From NCBI GenBank assembly GCA_038206235.1, contig JBBRBB010000018.1:1-64000 (forward strand): a stretch of 64,000 nucleotides of DNA. The letters run 5' to 3'. Positions 32,429 through 41,894 of this stretch are shown piece after piece (position 1 is the stretch's first letter; each line of letters opens with the position of its first letter). The notes under the pieces were generated by a model. The model did not search any database and was not told the DNA's origin. It was given only the letters and a program-made list of their open reading frames with translations. This DNA comes from JBBRBB01 sp038206235 (lineage in GTDB: Bacteria > Bacteroidota > Bacteroidia > Chitinophagales > Chitinophagaceae). The position numbers and the translations under genes were made by a program.

Positions 32429-34310
32429 ATTCTTTTATAAATTGATAAGTATTGCTGTTGTTATCTTCTTCTACTTTTAAATAATATGTTCCCTGTTTTA
32501 ATTTACTAACATTAAAATCATAGCTCTCAGCATTTACAGTTGACTTCTTTATTATACTTCCCTGTGAGTTAACGATAGTAAGTGTTGTGGTGTTTGAAGA
32601 TTTTAAGCCGCTTACATGCAACACATCTTTTACAGGATTGGGATACATAGTGAAAGCTGAAATATTATCTGTTTCACTTATCACATCTGAATAAGCAACA
32701 CTGCCATCGTTATCTACTGCTTTTATGCGGTAGAAGTTTCTCGTTTGTTTCTCGTTTGATGTTTGCGAAAGAGCATAGCTATACGTTTCGGATTTCGCAT
32801 TTCCAATTTCGCCTGTCCCGCCAAAGGCGGGAGATTTATTAATTCTTGCAATTTCTGTAAAGTTTGCTGTAGCATTATTACTGCGCTCAATGCTGTAATA
32901 AGCTGTGTTATTATTAGGTTGCAAATCCTGCCAGTTAAGAATGTGATGCTTTATCCATCTCTTGATACGGGTAATTAATGGCAACTTCACTGGGTCTCCA
33001 AAGTAGCGGGCAAGGGCAAAATATAACCCAGTTGAATAACTTGAAGAATTACCTGCTAATACAAATTTTCCATTTGTAGTTTGTGCCATTGAATACGCCT
33101 GGTCATAAGAGTCTTGTACGTTTATATCATCGAAGTTTGTAATAGTAATACCATTGTCTCCAAAAGAACTATCCAATGTTCCATTTGAATTATATCTTTC
33201 AGTTAAAAACTCTAAACCATCACCGAAAATATTAATAGATACATTTCCGCAAATAGTTATTTTGTTGTCAAATATAATTAAATCATAAGCTATTGAGATT
33301 AGACCTTCAATTTCAGTTGTTGCTATGCCATTTACCCCAAAGCTTGAATCTATGCTGCCATCTGCATTATACCTGGCAATGGCAACAGAATGTTTAAATA
33401 AGCTTCCCTGGTTGCCAATTCCTACAATTTTGTCATCGGATTGAATATCAATTTTCCCCATATTATAATCATTCTTGCCGAATTCACTGTAGTGGATACC
33501 ATTTTTTCCAAAGCTTTCATCCCGGCTGCCATCGGGTAGAAGCCTGAAAAGAGTGGGCTTTGAATCGCCGGATGTCGCAGTTCCCAGGGAAAAACCAACC
33601 ACAATTTTTCCATCTTTTTGTAAACCAAGATAACCACCACCCACAGAAAAGAAAAATTCGTCAACAAGAATCCGCCCATTTTCCCCAAAACTATTATCCG
33701 GATTTCCATTTCTATCATACCGTAAAACAAACAAAGCATCATCTGTACTTTCAATATCAGGGGTATACGTTCCTCCAATTAAAATTGCACCATCAGGTTG
33801 TAATATCATGCTTACCGGAATCAGGGATGTTTGAATATTTCCATTTGCAAAGACATAAGTTGCTTCACCATTTTTTCCAAAGGTTGTGTCTTTAATGCCA
33901 TTACTGAGAAACCTGTTAATACATACGCATTGAGCATAAGGATTAGCAACAGAGTAACCCCAACCTTCAGCAAGAATTTTTCCATCGGGCAAAGCCAATA
34001 CCGTGAAGCTTTCCCTGAAATAGCATTCATCACCCCCGTCAATTAAAGCAATCCCACTGTCTCCAAATGTTTCATCAATGGTGCCATCTTCATTTAATCG
34101 TATCAGTGTACTATTAATAATGCCTAAAATCTTATTGTCTTGTTGTGCAGCAACATCTTTACAATCTGTAAGAGATGTTACTAACATTTTACCATTTGTG
34201 CCGAAAGTGCTGTCAAGCATGCCAGGCTGGGCGTTAGCCTGCAGGGTTCCCGTCTGAGCATAAGCCATTAAGGAAATAAATAATGCGATAAATGTTATAT
34301 TCTTTTTCAT
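32427..34310 (-). CDS. secreted delta-60 repeat protein with T9SS sorting domain
   Basis: A 627-residue exported protein (signal MKKNITFIALFISLMAYAQ). Residues about 30-430 hold roughly seven delta-60 repeats, each with a D-x-T-F-G-x-x-G core (DSTFGTNGK, DETFGDSGI, NSFGENGRI, DESFGKNGI, DSSFGVNGI). These probably form a beta-propeller-like scaffold. An Ig-like linker follows, and the final ~80 residues form a type A T9SS sorting domain (MYPNPVKDVLHVSG, VNSQGSIIKKS, GTYYLKVEEDN). Within the linker, near residues 490-525, SPAFGGTG and TSNEKQTRN are encoded by a palindrome and a 7-bp array, both in frame. It lies 29 bases downstream of the esterase gene on the same strand. Confidence 0.87.
   Translation of the reverse strand: MKKNITFIALFISLMAYAQTGTLQANAQPGMLDSTFGTNGKMLVTSLTDCKDVAAQQDNKILGIINSTLIRLNEDGTIDETFGDSGIALIDGGDECYFRESFTVLALPDGKILAEGWGYSVANPYAQCVCINRFLSNGIKDTTFGKNGEATYVFANGNIQTSLIPVSMILQPDGAILIGGTYTPDIESTDDALFVLRYDRNGNPDNSFGENGRILVDEFFFSVGGGYLGLQKDGKIVVGFSLGTATSGDSKPTLFRLLPDGSRDESFGKNGIHYSEFGKNDYNMGKIDIQSDDKIVGIGNQGSLFKHSVAIARYNADGSIDSSFGVNGIATTEIEGLISIAYDLIIFDNKITICGNVSINIFGDGLEFLTERYNSNGTLDSSFGDNGITITNFDDINVQDSYDQAYSMAQTTNGKFVLAGNSSSYSTGLYFALARYFGDPVKLPLITRIKRWIKHHILNWQDLQPNNNTAYYSIERSNNATANFTEIARINKSPAFGGTGEIGNAKSETYSYALSQTSNEKQTRNFYRIKAVDNDGSVAYSDVISETDNISAFTMYPNPVKDVLHVSGLKSSNTTTLTIVNSQGSIIKKSTVNAESYDFNVSKLKQGTYYLKVEEDNNSNTYQFIKE
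32736..32832. repeat. 7-bp array plus palindrome inside the delta-60 gene
   Basis: Heptamers GTTTCTC, GTTTCTC, GTTTGAT and GTTTGCG (32736-32767, with one 4-base unit) are the complement of the hldD array vocabulary. About 45 bases on, GCCTG precedes a palindrome with arms TCCCGCC and GGCGGGA (32816-32832). This is the same element as in purL at 10623. Confidence 0.85.
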
Positions 34311-34339
34311 ATAAAAAGTTTTATTTGATTAATGATATT

Positions 34340-35914
34340 TTAATTGCAACTTATGCCGGGAGGGTCCGGGTTTGGGCAATTTGTATTTGGAAGATTGCAT
34401 TTTATACGAGTATTTACACAGTCAACAAACAATTTATTATTATTTTGATTTAACAGAGCAGAATAAAAAACGGGATGTGTATCTTTATTAAGTACAGCCT
34501 GAAAAAAACACATTCCCCTTTGTGCAATATAGGCATATATTTCATCAACAGTTTGAACATTAGGTAAGCCAAAGTTATCAGTAATATCATTTACGCCATG
34601 GTGCATGGAAGTGTCAACATACAGTTCTGTGTAAACTCCAACACTTTTTAAAAAGCAAAACATGTCTTTCGAACCAAAACGCCATGATTGCGGTGCATTT
34701 GGAGGTAGATAGGGGAGAGTAAAAGTCTGAGGAGGGTCTGGCAAACAACGTGTTTCAGGGTTTATTTCTATTTCTTCATTTGGATGTAATGGGTCTGGCA
34801 TTGATGTCGTTCCTGGTTGGGGATAAAAAACAGGCCTGTCTGCAAAATAAACTACGGCATCCTGATAACCATGAAAAGATATCATGGGAATTTTGGAAGC
34901 TGCCGGAAAATAATCTTGCGGTGTGGTTTTTTTATCTTTAGGAATGAAGCCGTTTCCCCAACAATTCAAGATTGCCTTAATCTTTGTTTGATACTCCATA
35001 GAAGGGTCACCGTAATAATAATTTTGGTCAACAGGTCCCAAATAATTATGTGCACCTGCATCAATAGCATCTATCATGGGCTGAGGGTCGGCTGTACCTG
35101 GATATGTAGGATAGTATGCAGCATTTATTGACATTAATGCCCCAGCACTATTGCCAGCAAGAAAGATATTATTTTCATCAAACTTATACACTTGCCCATC
35201 CCGGTTTCTTTGTATGATACTTCTAATAGCGCCTCTTATATCCTGAAAAGCACGATAGTAACATAAAGCTTGCTGTGCTGTTGTATAAAGTGTTGTTCCC
35301 GGATATGTGCCACCCAGGTAATTAAAAATACCTGAATCTGCAATTACTCTTCCTCTTCTGTATTCAATAGAAAAAACTATAAATCCAGACTGCACAAATT
35401 GCCGGCACATGAAATCAGTCTTGTCGTCCGCATTATTACTGCATTCCTTAAACCCGCCACCATGGGTATAAATCATGGCAGGCGGTAATTGTGTACAAGT
35501 GTAGAGTGTTGGATAATAAGCAGGATCAGGATAGTAAACAAAATATTTTAATGCTGAACGGTCGCCTACACATGTATTACCAGGCTCGCAACCTGCCGCT
35601 TCTTCCAAATTATACGACACGTCTTTGTATTCTTTATCAGGATCAACATAAGGGTCTTTAGCATAAGAAAGAGCGTTGGTTCCATCCAATACAATGAATT
35701 GTGTAAAATGAGGAGGAGCAGTTAAATCAAGATTGCATTTGTACGGAAGAAATGCTTCTTCTGCACAATCTGTGCATTCTATGATTTTATCCTTCGCACC
35801 ACCTGAAAAAAAATCAGCCCTTGATAAAATGGGCATTGCCAGCATTCCACCTGCAGCCAGCGCGGTTTGTTTTACAAAATCCCTTCGGGAAGGGGCGCCT
35901 TTTTTTTTGTTCAT
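34340..35914 (-). CDS. Tat-exported carboxylesterase, alpha/beta-hydrolase fold
   Basis: A 524-residue protein with a twin-arginine signal (PSRRDFVKQTALAAGG). The hydrolase body has the oxyanion-hole motif HGGG at H151 (IYTHGGGFKEC) and the nucleophile S256 in GNSAG. D in FHGYQDAVVYF and H in MHHGVND are good candidates for the rest of the triad. Many cysteines (IIECTDCAEEAFLPYKC and the C-terminal RIKCNLPNTNCPNPDPPGISC) suggest disulfides in the envelope. Length exceeds simple esterases owing to inserted loops. The substrate is unknown. The delta-60 gene follows 29 bases downstream, so both may share a promoter. Confidence 0.85.
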   Translation of the reverse strand: MNKKKGAPSRRDFVKQTALAAGGMLAMPILSRADFFSGGAKDKIIECTDCAEEAFLPYKCNLDLTAPPHFTQFIVLDGTNALSYAKDPYVDPDKEYKDVSYNLEEAAGCEPGNTCVGDRSALKYFVYYPDPAYYPTLYTCTQLPPAMIYTHGGGFKECSNNADDKTDFMCRQFVQSGFIVFSIEYRRGRVIADSGIFNYLGGTYPGTTLYTTAQQALCYYRAFQDIRGAIRSIIQRNRDGQVYKFDENNIFLAGNSAGALMSINAAYYPTYPGTADPQPMIDAIDAGAHNYLGPVDQNYYYGDPSMEYQTKIKAILNCWGNGFIPKDKKTTPQDYFPAASKIPMISFHGYQDAVVYFADRPVFYPQPGTTSMPDPLHPNEEIEINPETRCLPDPPQTFTLPYLPPNAPQSWRFGSKDMFCFLKSVGVYTELYVDTSMHHGVNDITDNFGLPNVQTVDEIYAYIAQRGMCFFQAVLNKDTHPVFYSALLNQNNNKLFVDCVNTRIKCNLPNTNCPNPDPPGISCN

Positions 35915-35952
35915 TATTCATACCAGTATTTTTATTGTGAAGATTTCATTTC

Positions 35953-35986
35953 TAAAGATATAAAAACTTTTTTTGATAATTTCAAA
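35953..35986 (-). promoter_or_regulatory. promoter candidate for the esterase gene
   Basis: On the minus strand, TTTG (35986-35983), a 22-base spacer and TATCTTTA (35960-35953). The spacer is slightly long. It ends 38 bases before the start codon. Confidence 0.4.
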
Positions 35987-36159
35987 ATTAAATTTGGTGA
36001 AGTTGATTAATATGAGCAGGGATGAGAGATAGAGAGATTCCTCACTATATTCGGATGATGACAAGTCGATGCTGCAGGGCAGAAAGCTCCAATTTATTTC
36101 GATAATCATTTAATGCAACCAAAAGCATAATATTACCAATATAGCTTGGTACCAAAAAA

Positions 36160-37947
36160 CTAATTATCCAGCTTCAGCACTGCTAAAAAAGCTTCCTGCG
36201 GTATTTCTACATTCCCTATTTGCCGCATTCTTTTTTTGCCCTCTTTTTGTTTCTCGAGTAATTTTCTTTTGCGGGTGATATCGCCGCCATAGCATTTGGC
36301 AGTAACATCTTTGCGCATAGCGCTTATTGTTTCACGGGCAATAATTTTTGCGCCGATAGCGGCTTGTATCGCAATCTGGAATTGTTGGCGGGGTAACAAC
36401 TCTTTTAATTTCTCGCACAACTTTCTTCCCAATTCCTGTGCACGGCTGCGATGTATGAGTGCGCTAAGAGCATCAACCTTATCGTTGTTTAAAAGAATAT
36501 CCATCTTTACAATATCGGCTTCACGATAACCAATGGGTGAATAATCAAAAGAAGCATAACCGCGGGTTTGACTTTTCAGCTTATCATAAAAATCAAAGAC
36601 GATTTCTGTTAATGGCATTTCAAAAATAAGTTCCACTCTTGTTGTAGTGAGATAATGCTGGTTAATAAGTATGCCGCGTTTGCCCAAACACAAAGTGATA
36701 ATATTTCCAATGTATTCAGGCAATGTAATTATTTGCGCTTTGATGAAGGGCTCTTCAATTCTCTCAAGCCTTGTAGGGTCAGGCATTTCAGCGGGATTGT
36801 TCACCGTTAATTTTTCACCTCTTGATGTATAGGCGATAAAGCTTACGTTAGGTACGGTTGTAATTACGGTTTGATTAAACTCACGTTCAAGCCGCTCCTG
36901 TATTATCTCCATGTGCAGCAGGCCAAGAAAGCCGCAGCGAAATCCGAAACCTAATGCCTGCGAAGTTTCCAACTCAAAAGAAAGTGCAGCATCGTTCAAT
37001 TGCAACTTCTCCATGCAATCACGCATCTCTTCAAATTCATCTGTATTAATGGGAAATATTCCTGCGAAGACCATCGGCTTTACTTCTTCAAATCCCTTAA
37101 TCATTTCGCCAGGATTGTTTGCAAGTGTAATGGTATCACCTACTTTAACTTCTTTTGCATTTTTTATTCCGGTAATAATATATCCCACGTCGCCGCATTT
37201 TACTTCGGGCTTTGGTGTCATGGTTAATTTTAAAACGCCCACCTCATCAGCAAAATATTCCATGCCCGTTGATACAAATTGAATCTTATCCCCCTTCTTA
37301 ATTTTCCCATTTAATATTCTGTAATAAACAATGATGCCACGAAAACTGTTGAACACACTATCGAATATTAAAGCCTGCAGCGGCGCATCTTCACTGCCTG
37401 CCGGTGCAGGAATTTTTTCAATAATGGCTGTTAATATTTCTTCAATTCCAATTCCTGTTTTTGCACTGGCTAATAAAATTTCATCTTCTTTGCAGCCAAC
37501 GAGTTCAATTATCTGGTCTTTCACTTCGGGTATCATAGCGCCATCCATATCAATCTTATTTATCACCGGAATTATGTGTAAATCATTATCCATTGCGAGA
37601 TATAAGTTGCTGATGGTTTGCGCCTGTATGCCCTGTGTGGCATCAACCAAAAGCAAAGCGCCTTCACAGGCAGTGAGTGCACGGCTTACTTCATAGCTAA
37701 AATCAACATGACCGGGAGTATCAATCAAATTGAGTATATATTCTTCATCTTTATACTGATAGTTTATTTGAATTGCATGGCTTTTTATGGTGATGCCTTT
37801 TTCTCGTTCCAGGTCCATATCATCGAGCACCTGGTTCATCATATCACGCTCACCTATTGTATGTGTAAATTCGAGCAAGCGGTCTGCCAATGTACTTTTT
37901 CCATGGTCAATATGCGCAATGATGCAAAAATTCCGTATATTTTTCAT
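36160..37947 (-). CDS. lepA: elongation factor 4 (LepA)
   Basis: A 595-residue translational GTPase from the ATG at 37947 (MKNIRNFCIIAHIDHGKST); an upstream frame extension is not conserved. G motifs are AHIDHGKST, DTPGHVDF and NKIDM. The LepA-specific C-terminal domain ends RKRKLLEKQKEGKKRMR then QEAFLAVLKL. It acts on stalled or pretranslocation ribosomes. A TATCTTTG box lies just upstream of the start on the minus strand (37962-37955), giving a very short leader if used. The 245 bases between lepA and the esterase gene show nothing but a promoter. Confidence 0.97.
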   Translation of the reverse strand: MKNIRNFCIIAHIDHGKSTLADRLLEFTHTIGERDMMNQVLDDMDLEREKGITIKSHAIQINYQYKDEEYILNLIDTPGHVDFSYEVSRALTACEGALLLVDATQGIQAQTISNLYLAMDNDLHIIPVINKIDMDGAMIPEVKDQIIELVGCKEDEILLASAKTGIGIEEILTAIIEKIPAPAGSEDAPLQALIFDSVFNSFRGIIVYYRILNGKIKKGDKIQFVSTGMEYFADEVGVLKLTMTPKPEVKCGDVGYIITGIKNAKEVKVGDTITLANNPGEMIKGFEEVKPMVFAGIFPINTDEFEEMRDCMEKLQLNDAALSFELETSQALGFGFRCGFLGLLHMEIIQERLEREFNQTVITTVPNVSFIAYTSRGEKLTVNNPAEMPDPTRLERIEEPFIKAQIITLPEYIGNIITLCLGKRGILINQHYLTTTRVELIFEMPLTEIVFDFYDKLKSQTRGYASFDYSPIGYREADIVKMDILLNNDKVDALSALIHRSRAQELGRKLCEKLKELLPRQQFQIAIQAAIGAKIIARETISAMRKDVTAKCYGGDITRKRKLLEKQKEGKKRMRQIGNVEIPQEAFLAVLKLDN

Positions 37948-38169
37948 AACCCGGCAAAGATAATCACTGCGCAATGCTGCGCCATCACAATATGTGAATT
38001 GGGCTTTTTCTAAATGCAATGATATTGAGCATAGCAGTTTTCATGTTCTTTTTATTTCTGAACAAATGCAGAGGGCACTAAAAAGTAAAACAAAGAAATT
38101 TTTCTTATATAAAGCCTTTGTATATTCGTGATTCAAAAAACTGAAGTAAAATTTTTAATTTCTTAATAT

Positions 38170-38550
38170 TTGAGCAATATTTTTTTGCAAGAGTTACTTA
38201 TCTTCAACATCACAATTTCTTTGAATTTTTTATTTATAGGATTAACCCCCAAAACGCCATTTGAAATGGAAAATGTTCTTAGTATTATCCGTGTATTGAT
38301 GCCTTTTTTTCATGGACTGGCTGCCTTCGGGCTTATATTGAAAATCATATTAATGCTTGGGTTCAGAAACTTTGACCTTCCTTATTTCATGCTAAGCTAT
38401 TTCAGATTTTATGGAAGAAGTGATTTTCAAATGGCGGAAAATAAGCAACGCAGACTGTATGTAAGGCTAAACAATCTTGTAAATTACTACACCTACGTGT
38501 GGGCATTTCTTTGCCTGATATGCCTGTTGGCTTTTGGCAGCTTGTATTAA
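38170..38550 (+). CDS. small integral membrane protein of unknown function
   Basis: A 126-residue protein with three hydrophobic segments: ELLIFNITISLNFLFIGL, MPFFHGLAAFGLILKIILML and YTYVWAFLCLICLLAFG. A charged loop (RFYGRSDFQMAENKQRRLYVRLN) separates the last two. The only upstream start is TTG at 38170; an ATG at 38265 would remove the first segment. It is divergent from lepA and converges on the glycosyltransferase gene. No family recognised. Confidence 0.6.
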   Translation: MSNIFLQELLIFNITISLNFLFIGLTPKTPFEMENVLSIIRVLMPFFHGLAAFGLILKIILMLGFRNFDLPYFMLSYFRFYGRSDFQMAENKQRRLYVRLNNLVNYYTYVWAFLCLICLLAFGSLY

Positions 38551-38556
38551 TAGTAA

Positions 38557-39738
38557 TCAGAAATCAGTCTCGTTCGTTTTTATCAGTTGATGATAAAGCG
38601 CAATAAATTGTTTTGCGATTGCGGAGAAATTGTATTTTTCAATTGCAGTGTCTGAAATATATTGAGCCTGATATTTTGTTCTGTTATCCATTAATTCTGT
38701 CAACGCCTTTTTCAAAGCATCTATATCTTCACTTTGCACTAACAATCCATTGGATTTATTTATCGCTTCGGCTATGCCCCCAACATTGGAAGATACTAAA
38801 GAAAGCCCGCAACACAATGCTTCTGCAATTACACAGGGAAAATTTTCGTGCTTGCTGAAGAACACAAAAGCATCTGCGTTTTGCATTTGCTTCGCAACTT
38901 TTTTATAAGGTATTTCGCCGGTGAATTTTATTTTGTTTGATAGCTCAAGGGATGATACCAGTTCTGTAAGATAAGCGTGTACGGGTCCTCCGCAAATAAC
39001 CAGTTCCCAATTATTCCGTTTTTGAGATAACCGGTGAAATGCATGAATGATGCCTTCGGGATTTTTCAAGGGAAAAAGCGTTGATACATGCAGCCATCTG
39101 AAAATTTTATTTTTTTCTTTTGGCTGATAATTAAAATATTTTGTGTTTACCACATTGGGTATAGTGATGACTTCCTTTAAACCAAACATTTGCTTTATAA
39201 CATTTCCGAGGGTTGCTGAAACATTTGTGACGAAAGCTGCATCTCTAAAAATTTTTTTTGTGTGGTAACGAAAGAATAGGGTGCGATTGTAAAAATTATC
39301 CTTTGCCTCTTTTAGGTAAAGAGATGAATGTTCAGAAACTATGTAAGGTATTTTCCATTGCTTTGATATTTTGCGGGCAACTATACCGGCTTTTATAGGC
39401 ACATGCACATGCAGTAAAAGCGGTTTGCCATTTTGCTTTACATATTGCTTTAAAACTTTTTCATAATAGCGCAAATACCGAGAGTTGTAAAGCAATTTAT
39501 CTAACCAGCTTATTCCCATTTTTTTATAAGAAAAATAATGAATGATTTCTTTCAAATTCCCATTTTCATTTACTTTTACTTTATCTTTTGCTTTCGTATC
39601 TTTTCCCAACTGCACAACATGAATTACAGTGATAGGCATTAATTCTGCTACAGCCTTTGCATGGCGCTGAATAAAATCTCCAACTACAGGTTCATATTCA
39701 TTGGGATACCAGCTTGCCAGCCAAATCACTTTGCTCAT
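38557..39738 (-). CDS. GT4-family glycosyltransferase
   Basis: A 393-residue GT-B-fold enzyme. The C-terminal donor-binding half shows the GT4 pattern: IFRWLHVSTLFPLKNPEGIIHAF, ELVICGGPVHAYL, IKFTGEIPYKKVAKQMQNADAFVFFSKHENFPCVIAEALCCGLSLVSSNVGGIAE, with the conserved E-x7-E (ENFPCVIAE). The N-terminal half holds HVHVPIKAGIVARKIS and VSEHSSLY. It probably transfers a sugar from a nucleotide donor to a cell-envelope polysaccharide. It starts 1 base after the flippase gene ends, in an operon with flippase, tpiA and the GlmU-like gene. Confidence 0.9.
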   Translation of the reverse strand: MSKVIWLASWYPNEYEPVVGDFIQRHAKAVAELMPITVIHVVQLGKDTKAKDKVKVNENGNLKEIIHYFSYKKMGISWLDKLLYNSRYLRYYEKVLKQYVKQNGKPLLLHVHVPIKAGIVARKISKQWKIPYIVSEHSSLYLKEAKDNFYNRTLFFRYHTKKIFRDAAFVTNVSATLGNVIKQMFGLKEVITIPNVVNTKYFNYQPKEKNKIFRWLHVSTLFPLKNPEGIIHAFHRLSQKRNNWELVICGGPVHAYLTELVSSLELSNKIKFTGEIPYKKVAKQMQNADAFVFFSKHENFPCVIAEALCCGLSLVSSNVGGIAEAINKSNGLLVQSEDIDALKKALTELMDNRTKYQAQYISDTAIEKYNFSAIAKQFIALYHQLIKTNETDF

Positions 39739-39739
39739 A

Positions 39740-41053
39740 CTATGTTTTATCTTTTGTAAGCATGGAGAATAACCAGTTATAATCTGTTTTTTTCCATCTC
39801 AAAAATTCAATCCAGCTTATGGAATAATCTTTATAAAACTGCATCATTGAATAGGCAAGATTTACAGTATAGCTTATAGTGCTGATTGCGGCTGCTGCTG
39901 CTATTCCGTAAAACGGAACAAAAATAAAATCACCTGTTATCATTACAATTAATGCAAGTATAGCTCCTCTTACATTTACCTGTACATTTCCCTTTCCTGA
40001 AAAATAAGCAGAAAGTAAAGCCAATACTGATATAGAAAATATACCCGGGATAAGAAGCAGCATAGGTGCTTGCATTTTATTAAAGCTTTCACCGAAAACA
40101 AGTATGAAAAAACTTTTCCCAAAAAAAGCAACGAATAAAAAAATGGTGAGGTATAACTGCGAGAATAACCTTGCAATTATCTGTATAGATTTATTCATTT
40201 CTTCTCTGGCGACACCACTTGCTGTACGCGGAAAAACAACACTGGCAACGATTTGCGGAACAACCAGCATCATTTGCCCCAGCTTAGAAACCTGTATATA
40301 ATTACCTAAATCAGCAGCCGTGCAAACCGGGCTGGCATTTACAAACAAATAATCAATACGGTAAACAAGAAAAAAAATAACGTTGGCTGCAAGGGCAGTA
40401 ATTGAATATCTGAAAAAAGCTCCGGTTTCAACACGGGTAGGAAAACCAAAAGAAGATGTATTTCTATTTTTAAAAAGGTATGAGAGAAATACCACTATGC
40501 CCTGTACAAGAAATACAGCAAAAAAATAGTAAATAATTTTTTCGGCTTCTGCTGCTGATGGCGCTTTCTCTTTTCCAGGTATAAAAAAAATGAAAAGAAA
40601 ATTTACAAGTGAAATAAGAAAATTAGGAAGAACAAAATTATCCTGCGTATAAAATAAAGCCGTAGTATAATTCATCAGCGACATGCCTGCTACATAACAA
40701 AACGCATAAATACAGTAAGGCTTTAAAAGTGAATCTGGATAAGGGCTGTCAAAAACAAAAAACAGGTAAACAAGTGCAATCATCACAATGCCTGAAATAA
40801 GACTCCATGAAACTATAATGCCGGTTAATTTATTTCGCTCAATGATTTGCCCGGATGCAAAATAAATAATGCCGGCATCAAATGAGAGACTAAGCACCAC
40901 CTGCATAAAAGAAAAAATGATAGTAATAAAGTACAGGTTTCCCGTACCAGCGGCTTGCAAATAACGTGAGAGAAATATATTTACAAGAAGCAGCGAAAAA
41001 AAATATAATCCACGCCAGAAAATACTTTGAAGTAACAGTCTTTTAAAGTTCAT
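39740..41053 (-). CDS. polysaccharide flippase (Wzx/MATE-like)
   Basis: A 437-residue membrane protein with about 12-14 hydrophobic segments, from the MNFKRLLLQSIFWRG start at 41053. The N-terminal region (GLYFFSLLLVNIFLSRYLQAAGTGNLYF) and the mid segment RIDYLFVNASPVCTAADLGNYIQVSKLGQMMLVVP match polysaccharide-biosynthesis exporters. It likely flips lipid-linked glycan repeats across the inner membrane. A longer frame to 41119 would overlap tpiA and is disfavoured. The glycosyltransferase gene follows after 1 base. Confidence 0.88.
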   Translation of the reverse strand: MNFKRLLLQSIFWRGLYFFSLLLVNIFLSRYLQAAGTGNLYFITIIFSFMQVVLSLSFDAGIIYFASGQIIERNKLTGIIVSWSLISGIVMIALVYLFFVFDSPYPDSLLKPYCIYAFCYVAGMSLMNYTTALFYTQDNFVLPNFLISLVNFLFIFFIPGKEKAPSAAEAEKIIYYFFAVFLVQGIVVFLSYLFKNRNTSSFGFPTRVETGAFFRYSITALAANVIFFLVYRIDYLFVNASPVCTAADLGNYIQVSKLGQMMLVVPQIVASVVFPRTASGVAREEMNKSIQIIARLFSQLYLTIFLFVAFFGKSFFILVFGESFNKMQAPMLLLIPGIFSISVLALLSAYFSGKGNVQVNVRGAILALIVMITGDFIFVPFYGIAAAAAISTISYTVNLAYSMMQFYKDYSISWIEFLRWKKTDYNWLFSMLTKDKT

Positions 41054-41078
41054 GCAATCTGCATTAGTATCATCACAC

Positions 41079-41840
41079 TTATTGTAAACTATTGATGATG
41101 GTGATAAATTCATCAGCAATTAGCGAAGCGCCGCCAACTAAGCCGCCATCCACATCTGCCTGCAAAAACAATTCTTTTGCATTAGATGCCTTAATGCTGC
41201 CACCATACAGAATACTGATATTTTCTGAAACAACACTTTCATATTTAGATTTAAAAATGTTTCTTATATGTGCATGCATTTGCTGCGCCTGCTCACTCGT
41301 TGCCGTTTTGCCTGTTCCTATTGCCCATATTGGTTCATAGGCTATGATGAGCTTTTGTATTTGCTGTGCAGATAAATGAAACAAAGACTCCTGCAATTGT
41401 TTTTCTGTATAGTCATTTTGTTTACCGGCTTCACGAATGTGTAAAGGTTCGCCGCAACAAAAAATGGGAGTGATATTAAATTCAAGACATATATTCACTT
41501 TCTCGGCAAGCAATTGATTGCCTTCATTAAAATATTCCCGCCGTTCAGAATGCCCTAATATTACATGACTGATGCTTAGCGATTGCAGCATTTCAACAGA
41601 AACCTCACCGGTATAAGCACCGGATTTTTTACTATAACAATTTTGCGCAGCAACATATACCTGTTTTTTACCATTCAGCTTTTGCTGCGCCATTGCAAGG
41701 TAAGGCGAAGGCACAGCAAATATTATTTCATGATTTTCTTTTAAATTAAAAGAAGTGGCCATCACATCATCTAAAAGTTTTTCAGCATTTGCGATGGTTA
41801 AATTCATTTTCCAATTGGCTGCAGCAATTTGTTTTCTCAT
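41079..41840 (-). CDS. tpiA: triosephosphate isomerase
   Basis: A 253-residue glycolytic enzyme interconverting dihydroxyacetone phosphate and glyceraldehyde 3-phosphate. From the ATG at 41840 the protein begins MRKQIAAANWKMNLT with the substrate-binding Asn9 and Lys11. The catalytic His is in VILGHSERREYF and the catalytic Glu in IAYEPIWAIGTGKTA. The phosphate loop GGSIKASNAKELF and the VDGGLVGGASL end are intact. It sits in the middle of an envelope-polysaccharide operon, which is unusual for a glycolytic gene but occurs in Bacteroidota. Confidence 0.97.
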   Translation of the reverse strand: MRKQIAAANWKMNLTIANAEKLLDDVMATSFNLKENHEIIFAVPSPYLAMAQQKLNGKKQVYVAAQNCYSKKSGAYTGEVSVEMLQSLSISHVILGHSERREYFNEGNQLLAEKVNICLEFNITPIFCCGEPLHIREAGKQNDYTEKQLQESLFHLSAQQIQKLIIAYEPIWAIGTGKTATSEQAQQMHAHIRNIFKSKYESVVSENISILYGGSIKASNAKELFLQADVDGGLVGGASLIADEFITIINSLQ

Positions 41841-41861
41841 GATATTATTTTTTTGTTGCAT

Positions 41862-41894
41862 AAACCTCACAGGTTTAAAAAACCTGTGAGGTTT
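41862..41894. repeat. CCTCACAGG palindrome at the end of the GlmU-like gene
   Basis: Arms AAACCTCACAGGTTT and AAACCTGTGAGGTTT (41862-41876, 41880-41894), perfectly paired over a 3-base loop. The right-hand arm encodes the last residues of the upstream gene and the loop side supplies its stop codon (41875-41877). The same arm occurs in the terminator at 32387-32420. Confidence 0.92.
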
